Shown here: in pieces, positions 6,052-10,892 of the stretch
How positions within the stretch are numbered: position 1 is the stretch's first letter
How the letters are laid out: each line of letters opens with the position of its first letter
DNA from: CAISDA01 sp050258555
GTDB lineage: Bacteria > Bacteroidota > Ignavibacteria > UBA10030 > UBA8401
DNA: 10,892 nucleotides
Direction of reading: 5' to 3'
Assembly (NCBI GenBank): GCA_050258555.1
Contig: JBLMZA010000145.1
Location: 1-10,892 of the forward strand
The notes under the pieces: generated by a model
Seen by the model: only the letters and a program-made list of their open reading frames with translations
Database searches by the model: none
What the model was told of the DNA's origin: nothing
Made by a program: the position numbers and the translations under genes

Positions 6052-7635
6052 CTACTGCTGCACGTAGAACTCGATTCTCCGGTTCTCTGCCCGGCCTTCG
6101 GGCGTCGAATTGTCGGCAACGGGTTCCGCCGATCCCTTGCCGACCGTGCGCAGCCGCCTCGACGGAATGCCGTGGCGCACCAGCCAGTTCTTCACGGCCT
6201 GCGCCCGCTTGAGCGAGAGCGACTGGTTCAGCTTCTGCGATCCGGTGTTGTCCGTGTGGCCCGAGATCTCGACGTTCACATCGGGATTCGCCTCGAGCGC
6301 CTTATATGCCGCCATGAGCGTGGTGTCGGAATCCTTCGTGAGCGTCGCCTTGCCGAGCTCGAAGTTCACGCCGCGCAGCACGATCTTCTTTCCCTTCTCC
6401 AGAACGACCGTCGTGTCGCGCCGCACGTCGTCGGCGGAGCTTAAGGGATTGGTGCCGCGGGCGACTTCCGCGCCGTCGTTCATGCCGCCGCCGTCGGTAT
6501 CGACTTTCAAGGGATCGGTATGATATTTATTCACTTCATCGCCGTCACTGAGTCCGTCGCTGTCGGTATCGGCTCTCAAAGGATCCGTCCTGTAGCGGTT
6601 CACTTCGTCTCCGTCCGAGAGTCCGTCTCCGTCGGTGTCCGCTTTCAACGGATCGGTCCGGTAGCGGTTCACCTCGTCTCCGTCGCTCAAGCCGTCTCCG
6701 TCGGTATCGGGCTTCAGGGGATCGGTATGATACTTGTTCACTTCGTCGCCGTCCGAAAGTCCGTCGCCGTCGGTGTCCGCTTTCAACGGATCGGTATGAT
6801 ATTTCAGGAGCTCGTCGCCGTCCGAAAGTCCGTCACCGTCCGTGTCGGTCTTCAGGGGATCGGTATGCGTGCGCTTCACTTCCTCTCCGTCGTTGATGCC
6901 GTCTCCGTCCGTGTCGGGATTGAGCGGATCGGTGTGATACTTGTTCACTTCATCGCCGTCTCCGAGACCGTCTCCGTCGGTATCGAATTTTTCCGGATCG
7001 GTCCCCAGTCCCTTCTCCACCTTGTCCGTGAGTCCGTCTCCATCTTCATCGGCCTCGCGCGCCGGACCGCTGAATGTGAGTCCGGCAAGGAAGCCGAAGT
7101 ATCCGTCGTGCCGCTCGTTGGTGTACGTGTTCAATGTCGCACTCGTGCGCACGCGCCCGTCAAGCTTGTCCGATACGACGAGCGTGTAGCCGGCGCTCAG
7201 CTCGAGCAGCATCTGGCTTGCGATTCGCGTCTGCAGCCCGATGCCCACGGGCACCGCCGGCAGATAGTCCGTCCCGCTTTTCAGCACCTTGGCCACGCCG
7301 ACGCCGCCGTAGATGTAGGGATTGAGATTGGTGAGCGAGAACGGCACGAGCAGAAAGCGGTTGTCGGCCTGCAGGAACTCCGCCTTATACACACTGCCCG
7401 CGCGGAGATTGACATAATTGAGGCCGAGCTGGCCGTAGAGATATTCGTTGATGATCTTGTATTGAAGATGTCCGCGCCCCTGCACGGCCCATTCATCCTT
7501 GCTGCTGTTGTCGCCGTAGGCGCCGCCGATGCTGAATCCGTAGCCGAGTCCAGGCGCATCGAACTGCGCCTGCGCGCCGGCATAGAAGCAGCACATTGCC
7601 CCGATCAGACTCCACACTCGTAATGAATGTCTCAT
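6052..7635 (-). CDS. OmpA-family outer-membrane protein with thrombospondin type-3 calcium-binding repeats
   Basis: 527 residues. Signal peptide 1-23 (ending AQA, then QFDAPGLG). Residues about 24-190 form an outer-membrane beta-barrel (GYGFSIGGAYG, YLYGQLGLNYVNLRAG, LNPYIYGGVGVAKVL, GYFGFLAGLTFSG). Residues 196-400 carry nine DxDxDG-type TSP3 repeats of 23 residues, expected to bind Ca2+ and form a stiff linker. Residues about 410-527 are an OmpA C-terminal peptidoglycan-binding domain: SGHTDNTG at 458-465, with D462 and R477 spaced as the diaminopimelate-binding pair of Acinetobacter OmpA, and GRAENRRIEF at 514-523. It should anchor the outer membrane to the cell wall. Start at 7635: GGAGG at 7642-7646 is six bases upstream; an upstream frame to 7722 is rejected. 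TATACT at 7686-7691 on the minus strand could be a -10 but lacks a good -35. Confidence 0.95.
   Translation of the reverse strand: MRHSLRVWSLIGAMCCFYAGAQAQFDAPGLGYGFSIGGAYGDNSSKDEWAVQGRGHLQYKIINEYLYGQLGLNYVNLRAGSVYKAEFLQADNRFLLVPFSLTNLNPYIYGGVGVAKVLKSGTDYLPAVPVGIGLQTRIASQMLLELSAGYTLVVSDKLDGRVRTSATLNTYTNERHDGYFGFLAGLTFSGPAREADEDGDGLTDKVEKGLGTDPEKFDTDGDGLGDGDEVNKYHTDPLNPDTDGDGINDGEEVKRTHTDPLKTDTDGDGLSDGDELLKYHTDPLKADTDGDGLSDGDEVNKYHTDPLKPDTDGDGLSDGDEVNRYRTDPLKADTDGDGLSDGDEVNRYRTDPLRADTDSDGLSDGDEVNKYHTDPLKVDTDGGGMNDGAEVARGTNPLSSADDVRRDTTVVLEKGKKIVLRGVNFELGKATLTKDSDTTLMAAYKALEANPDVNVEISGHTDNTGSQKLNQSLSLKRAQAVKNWLVRHGIPSRRLRTVGKGSAEPVADNSTPEGRAENRRIEFYVQQ
6436..7050 (-). repeat. 69-bp tandem repeat array encoding nine TSP3 units
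   Basis: Nine consecutive units of about 69 bp (the last shorter) lie within the OmpA/TSP3 gene. The core protein unit is DTDGDGLSDGDEVNKYHTDP. Units six and seven are almost identical (NRYRTDPLKA and NRYRTDPLRA). The first (DEDGDGLTD) and last (DTDGGGMND) are diverged, as expected for array ends. Near-identical central units suggest recent unit duplication and possible length variation between strains. Confidence 0.9.
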
Positions 7636-7720
7636 GGCGATCCTCCCTCTCTCTATGGGTCGTTGTCTGCTGGAATTCCTGTCAAAGTATAGAAAGAAGC
7701 CATCATTCGCGAAATCCGGC

Positions 7721-7780
7721 AAAGGGATGAAAAAGGAACTAATTCCTTAGGGTGTTTTTGCGGAATCTTTTTTTCATCCC
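7721..7780. promoter_or_regulatory. Inverted pair of a CTTTTTTCATCCC motif between divergent genes
   Basis: CCTTTTTCATCCCTTT on the minus strand (7721-7736) and CTTTTTTTCATCCC on the plus strand (7767-7780) face each other across about 30 bases. A near-palindrome GGAACTAATTCC at 7735-7746 sits between them. The pair lies in the 304-bp gap between the OmpA/TSP3 start (7635, minus) and the response-regulator start (7940, plus). A third copy is at 8686-8702. The layout suits a shared operator, or one large hairpin; the role is inference. The rest of the gap (7781-7939) holds no recognisable promoter, and only the two alternative start sites of the regulator. Confidence 0.4.
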
Positions 7781-7939
7781 GCATGTTCATGGAAACGAGG
7801 ACGACAGCGCCTGGAAGCCTGCAGGGCAGACCGGCGTCGTTACTATGGAGGACGTGCATTCGTGTGATCCCGGTGCGGGGATGGAGAGACAGTGAAGAAG
7901 TGGGAACGGTTCCCGAAGACATCAACCAACATAGGACGT

Positions 7940-8632
7940 ATGAAACGAATCCGATTGCTCGTTGTTGAAGACAACAGGCTTCTGCGTGAAGGCCTCACGG
8001 CACTCATCAAAGATCAGCATGATATCAAACTCGTGGCGTCGTTCGGCGACAGCCGGATCGTACTCGAGAAAATCGAGGAACTGAAGCCCGATGTCGTGCT
8101 GCTCGATCTCGGCCTCAGAAGCCAATATTGTCTGCGCGCCGTCAAGCTGATCTGCCAGGCGCATCCCGATATCAAAGTCATCGTCATGGATCTGGTTCCT
8201 TCCCAGTCGGACGTGTTCGAGTTCGTCCAGGCCGGCACCTCCGGATTCATCCTGAAGGACGCCACGATCGAAGATTTCCTTTCCACCATCCGCACGGTTG
8301 CCGGCGGCACGAAGATCCTTCCCCCGCCGCTCACCAGTTCGCTTTTTTCCACGATCGTGCAGTATGCCGTCAAGGGCATACTCCCGGCCTCGAACGGCGA
8401 CGGCGTCCGGCTCACCAAACGGGAGCAGGAAGTGATGCATCTGGTGGCCGAAAGCCTGAGCAACAAGGAGATCGCCTCGCGGCTCAACCTTTCGACATAC
8501 ACGATCAAGAGCCATATCCACAACATCCTGGAAAAGCTTTCGCTCCACACGCGCGTGCAGATCGCCAATTACGCCCACAACGACGAATCCTTTCAGATGG
8601 CGGTCAATTCTGCGACGCTGGTCGAGGAGTAA
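7940..8632 (+). CDS. LuxR/NarL-type response regulator
   Basis: 230 residues from ATG at 7940. The receiver domain is about 1-122: acidic pair E10/D11 (LLVVEDN), phosphoacceptor D56 (VVLLDLGL), K106 (GFILKD). A LuxR-type helix-turn-helix is at 158-212 (LTKREQEVMHLVAESLSNKE, IKSHIHNILEKL). It should be a phosphorylation-controlled DNA-binding regulator. Position 84, normally Thr/Ser after the fourth strand (VIVxT), is Asp here (VIVMDLVP), so the phosphorylation switch may differ. An in-frame GTG at 7892 has a better ribosome site (GGAGAG at 7883-7888) and would add 16 residues; ATG at 7940 has only AGGA three bases away but fits the family start. No partner histidine kinase is in the window. 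The KaiB-like gene follows after 143 bases. Confidence 0.92.
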   Translation: MKRIRLLVVEDNRLLREGLTALIKDQHDIKLVASFGDSRIVLEKIEELKPDVVLLDLGLRSQYCLRAVKLICQAHPDIKVIVMDLVPSQSDVFEFVQAGTSGFILKDATIEDFLSTIRTVAGGTKILPPPLTSSLFSTIVQYAVKGILPASNGDGVRLTKREQEVMHLVAESLSNKEIASRLNLSTYTIKSHIHNILEKLSLHTRVQIANYAHNDESFQMAVNSATLVEE

Positions 8633-8647
8633 CGCAGAACCGGCTCC

Positions 8648-8674
8648 CCCGGCCTTCTCATCCGGAAGGTCGGG
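8648..8674 (+). terminator. Hairpin after the response-regulator gene, possible weak terminator
   Basis: CCCGGCCTTC (8648-8657) pairs with GAAGGTCGGG (8665-8674) with one G.U wobble and a seven-base loop, 15 bases after the stop codon. The T-run (8688-8693) is 13 bases from the stem base, too far for a standard intrinsic terminator, and that T-run is part of the repeated CATCCC motif. It may attenuate rather than stop transcription into the KaiB-like gene. Confidence 0.35.
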
Positions 8675-8685
8675 CGTCTCGTCAT

Positions 8686-8702
8686 CCTTTTTTCATCCCT
8701 TT
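8686..8702 (+). promoter_or_regulatory. Third copy of the CTTTTTTCATCCC motif, upstream of the KaiB-like gene
   Basis: CCTTTTTTCATCCCTTT differs from the minus-strand copy at 7721-7736 only by one extra T. It lies 74 bases before the preferred KaiB-like start. Recurrence in front of both plus-strand genes and of the divergent OmpA/TSP3 gene suggests a common regulator site. Confidence 0.35.
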
Positions 8703-8775
8703 GGGCTATTGATTGAATTGGGTGAATCTCATACTTTTTACCTCAATCGTATGGGATGCAAAGAAAGTGTTGGTC

Positions 8776-9126
8776 ATGAGGAAGAAGAAACATGCCGGGA
8801 TGCCTGGTCCGGCCCGCAGGATCACGCCGCTGTCGGAGACGGATGCAATGTGGATTCTCAGATTGTATGTGGCGGAGCACGATTCCCGGTCGGTCATGGC
8901 GTTTTCACATCTGAAGAAGACGTGCGAAACACACATGAAGGGGAAATACAGGATTGTCATCGTCGATCTCCTGAAGAATCCTCACCTCATGTTTGAAGAT
9001 CAGATCCTCTCTCTGCCCGCCCTTGTGCGCCAATTGCCCCGGGCCGTGAAGAAGATCATCGGCTATCTGTCGGAAACAGAACGGGTGCTGATCGGACTCA
9101 ACCAGCTGCCCGCCCATTCTCATTAG
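8776..9126 (+). CDS. KaiB-like circadian-clock-family protein
   Basis: 116 residues from ATG at 8776. The thioredoxin-like KaiB core runs from about residue 25 to 110: MWILRLYVAEHDSRSVMAFS, LKKTCETHMKGKYRIVIVDL, LKNPHLMFEDQILSLPALV, then GYLSETERVLIGLNQL. KaiB binds the ATPase KaiC in cyanobacteria; non-cyanobacterial relatives are often linked to stress or signalling, and none of the Kai partners is in this window. The family usually reads IIGDLS where this protein has IIGYLS, and GLDL where it has GLNQ; the replaced Asp is in the fold-switching half. Alternative starts are TTG at 8713 and ATG at 8800; 8776 has only a weak AAGAAAG upstream. The gene follows the response regulator, and the cytochrome gene begins 54 bases after its stop. 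KaiB-fold call firm, role unknown. Confidence 0.88.
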   Translation: MRKKKHAGMPGPARRITPLSETDAMWILRLYVAEHDSRSVMAFSHLKKTCETHMKGKYRIVIVDLLKNPHLMFEDQILSLPALVRQLPRAVKKIIGYLSETERVLIGLNQLPAHSH

Positions 9127-9166
9127 CTTTCCACATTTACATTTCGCGACCGCATCATAATGTTCC

Positions 9167-9174
9167 GGAGGGAG
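9167..9174 (+). promoter_or_regulatory. Ribosome binding site deciding the cytochrome start
   Basis: GGAGGGAG ends six bases before ATG at 9181, which places the start after the upstream in-frame ATG at 9160 and directly in front of the lipoprotein signal MKRIALSPIVLAIIVSF. Confidence 0.8.
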
Positions 9175-9180
9175 AATCTT

Positions 9181-9765
9181 ATGAAGCGCATTGCCTTGTC
9201 ACCGATCGTTCTCGCCATCATCGTTTCTTTTTCTCTGTTCCAACAATCCTGCACGAAAGCCGGCGGCTCCTCGCAGGTCGAGCGCGGCGCCTATCTCGTG
9301 ATGGCCGGAGGATGCAACGACTGCCACTCGCCCAAAGCCATGACCGACAAGGGGCCCGTTCCCGATACAACACGGCTGTTGTCCGGACATCACGGCGGCG
9401 CGCAGCTGCCCGTCATTCCCGCAGGACTCATCAGTCCCACAGGCTGGGGCGTGCTTTCCAATAACGATCTGACCGCGTGGGCGGGACCCTGGGGCGTCAG
9501 CTTCGCCTACAATCTCACGCCCGACAATGCGACCGGCCTCGGCTCGTGGGATGAGAACACGTTCATACAGACATTGCGCACGGGCAAGTTCATGGCGATG
9601 AGCCGCGACATCCTGCCGCCGATGCCCTGGCAGAATATCGGGCGCATGAAGGAGGAGGACCTGAAGGACATCTTCGCCTATCTGAAGTCGCTCGCACCGA
9701 TCAACAACCCGATTCCGACGCCCATCGCGCCGGAAGCGCAGCCGGCTGCGGGAACCGCGCGATGA
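9181..9765 (+). CDS. Cytochrome c, probable lipoprotein
   Basis: 194 residues from ATG at 9181. Signal peptide 1-23 followed by C24 (LFQQSCTK), a probable lipid-attachment cysteine although the -3 residue is Gln rather than Leu. There is a single haem c motif C45-N-D-C48-H49. Likely axial Met is in the PPMPW motif (M148), with M138/M140 as alternatives. The helical end EEDLKDIFAYLKSLAP is usual for class I cytochrome c domains, and a Pro/Ala-rich tail follows. It would act in periplasmic electron transfer, held to a membrane by its lipid. Electron donor and acceptor are not shown by the sequence. It starts 54 bases after the KaiB-like stop, and its stop overlaps the next start by four bases (ATGA at 9762-9765), so it is likely translationally coupled to the oxidoreductase. 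Confidence 0.88.
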   Translation: MKRIALSPIVLAIIVSFSLFQQSCTKAGGSSQVERGAYLVMAGGCNDCHSPKAMTDKGPVPDTTRLLSGHHGGAQLPVIPAGLISPTGWGVLSNNDLTAWAGPWGVSFAYNLTPDNATGLGSWDENTFIQTLRTGKFMAMSRDILPPMPWQNIGRMKEEDLKDIFAYLKSLAPINNPIPTPIAPEAQPAAGTAR

Positions 9766-10763
9766 ATGTCGGCATTGTCGGCTTGGGATATTGGGGACCG
9801 AACCTCCTGCGGACGTTTTACTGCAATCCGTCGGTCGGCAGCGTGTCGGGGTGCGATCTCGATCCGGCGCGTCTGAAGGCGCTCTGCCGCAATTACCCTT
9901 CCGTCCGTATGACAGACACTTATATGGATCTGCTGAAGGACCCGGAGATCGAGGCGATCGCCATTGCACTGCCTGTCAGACTGCATTACCGCTTCGCCAA
10001 GGCCGCGCTCGAAGCGGGCAAGCACTGCTGGATCGAAAAGCCCTTCACCGCGTCTTCGGCGGCGGCCTGCGAGCTCATCGAACTCGCCGCCCGGAAGAAT
10101 CTCCGGATCTTCGTCGATCATACCTATGTGTACACCGGCGCGGTCAGAAAGCTCCGTGAGATCGTCGAGAAGAAGGAACTGGGAGATATCTTTTATTTTG
10201 ACTCCGTGCGTGTGAACCTGGGACTCTTCCGGCACGATGTGAATGTCGTCTGGGATCTCGCGCCGCACGATCTTTCCATCATGCAGTACGTTCTGAAGAA
10301 AAAAGCGATTGCGATCAGTTCCACCGGCATCGCCAACTACGATCTGCACGAGAATATCGCACACCTTTCGGTCTACTTCGAAAACAACTGTTTCGCGCAT
10401 TTCCATATCAATTGGACAAGCCCGGTGAAGATTCGTCGTGTGCTGATCGGCGGATCGAAGAAGATGCTTGTCTTCGACGACATGGAAAATTTTGAAAAGA
10501 TCAAAATCTACGACAGCGACGTGACAATCGAAAGCGATGAGCATATCCATGATACATTGATCCAGTACAGGACCGGGGACATGTATTCACCGAAGGTCAA
10601 TCAGACCGAAGCGCTTGCGTTGGGAGTGCAGGAATTTCTGTGCGCGATCGCGGAAAACCGGCAGCCGTTGACAAACGGCGAAGACGGGCTGAACATCATC
10701 CGTCTTCTTGAGGCCAGCGACCGGTCGATGAAGGAACACGGACGCCTCGTGGAAGTTGGGTAA
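9762..10763 (+). CDS. Gfo/Idh/MocA family NAD(P)-dependent oxidoreductase
   Basis: 333 residues, usual family length. Rossmann nucleotide-binding motif GLGYWG at 7-12, then the family's E92-K93-P94 (IEKPFT), the conserved VDHTYVYTGAV at 118-128, and DLAPHD with D165 and H169 as the likely catalytic Asp/His with K93. No signal peptide, so cytoplasmic. Relatives in polysaccharide loci oxidise or reduce nucleotide-sugar intermediates; the substrate here is not determinable. The start overlaps the cytochrome stop (ATGA). A periplasmic cytochrome and a cytoplasmic NAD enzyme are an odd coupled pair, and the overlap need not mean shared function. The convergent SGNH hydrolase ends 28 bases past its stop. 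Confidence 0.93.
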   Translation: MNVGIVGLGYWGPNLLRTFYCNPSVGSVSGCDLDPARLKALCRNYPSVRMTDTYMDLLKDPEIEAIAIALPVRLHYRFAKAALEAGKHCWIEKPFTASSAAACELIELAARKNLRIFVDHTYVYTGAVRKLREIVEKKELGDIFYFDSVRVNLGLFRHDVNVVWDLAPHDLSIMQYVLKKKAIAISSTGIANYDLHENIAHLSVYFENNCFAHFHINWTSPVKIRRVLIGGSKKMLVFDDMENFEKIKIYDSDVTIESDEHIHDTLIQYRTGDMYSPKVNQTEALALGVQEFLCAIAENRQPLTNGEDGLNIIRLLEASDRSMKEHGRLVEVG

Positions 10764-10791
10764 ACGCCATCAAAATACCGATATCACCGCG

Positions 10792-10892
10792 CTACTTCCC
10801 GTTCAATATCCCGATCAGCCTGCCCGAAACGGCCTTCTGCCCCCGCCGGTTCATATGCACCGGATCGTGGAAGAGCGTGGCATCGATCGTGA
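10792..10892 (-). CDS. SGNH/GDSL hydrolase, C-terminal fragment at the window edge
   Basis: The minus strand reads 32 codons from the right edge to TAG at 10792-10794. Visible residues include TLFHDPVHMNRRGQKAVSGR and a final LIGILNGK. DPVH-MN-xx-G fits the block V signature DxxHxNxxG of SGNH hydrolases, where Asp and His belong to the Ser-His-Asp triad. These are esterases, often deacetylases or O-acyl-modifying enzymes of glycans, which would suit a polysaccharide locus. The Ser block and most of the protein lie outside, so family only. Confidence 0.75.
   Translation of the reverse strand, partial: TIDATLFHDPVHMNRRGQKAVSGRLIGILNGK

Noticed and set aside
6045..6065. CTAC...GTAG plus T6 at the OmpA/TSP3 stop codon as a terminator
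   Set aside because: Only a four-base stem overlapping the last codons; too weak to call.
6520..7623. Plus-strand 367-codon frame with a repeating FHFIAV...SVSVGV pattern
   Set aside because: It is the antisense image of the TSP3 tandem array, so its repeats are inherited from the real gene.
7680..7685. Perfect TTGACA on the minus strand upstream of the OmpA/TSP3 gene
   Set aside because: No -10-like hexamer at 16-18 bases downstream (the position holds CGACCC), so not called a promoter.
7922..8578. Minus-strand 218-codon frame
   Set aside because: Antisense to the response regulator; no domain recognised.
9678..10550. Minus-strand 290-codon frame
   Set aside because: Antisense to the Gfo/Idh/MocA gene, which has clear nucleotide-binding and catalytic motifs.
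1..10892. CRISPR arrays, tRNA, rRNA and intact insertion sequences
   Set aside because: None seen; the only regularly spaced repeats are the in-frame TSP3 units.

Overview
The window fits the Bacteroidota/Chlorobiota/Ignavibacteriota group. The large secreted protein ends in a type IX secretion (T9SS) tail containing 'NYPNPFNPATTI', preceded by an 'LPVELTSFTA'-type domain, which is common in Ignavibacteria- and Kapabacteria-like lineages. Genes are GC-rich. Several starts have good Shine-Dalgarno sites and one promoter is canonical sigma70 type, so this does not look like a classical Bacteroides with its own promoter and leader style. The genus cannot be told from the sequence.

Left part (1-5920), all on the minus strand. 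In transcription order: an outer-membrane beta-barrel protein (5180-5920); a specialised NusG/UpxY-like antiterminator (4536-5054) with a near-consensus sigma70 promoter and its own intrinsic terminator; a 12-nt-consensus sigma54-like site; a small double zinc-ribbon protein (4065-4331); a T9SS-exported beta-helix protein (1794-4025); a 563-bp gene-free stretch with repeat hairpins and a perfect inverted repeat; and a Wzz/GumC-type polysaccharide chain-length protein that runs off the left edge. A UpxY-like factor near a Wzz gene suggests the start of a surface-polysaccharide locus that continues to the left.

Middle (5921-7939): a dispersed hairpin repeat, then a minus-strand OmpA-type outer-membrane protein (6052-7635) carrying nine calcium-binding thrombospondin type-3 repeats encoded by a 69-bp tandem array. 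The 304-bp region between it and the next, divergent gene contains an inverted pair of a CTTTTTTCATCCC motif.

Right part (7940-10763), plus strand: a LuxR/NarL-type response regulator with Asp where the receiver's conserved Thr/Ser should be; a KaiB-like protein (no KaiC or KaiA in the window) preceded by a third copy of the same motif; a cytochrome c lipoprotein; and a Gfo/Idh/MocA oxidoreductase whose start overlaps the cytochrome stop by four bases. The last 101 bases hold the C-terminus of a convergent SGNH/GDSL hydrolase.

The most interesting signals are the regulator/KaiB pair with its shared three-copy motif, the two dispersed hairpin families (one brackets the zinc-ribbon/T9SS pair lying between the antiterminator and wzz), and the candidate sigma54 promoter.
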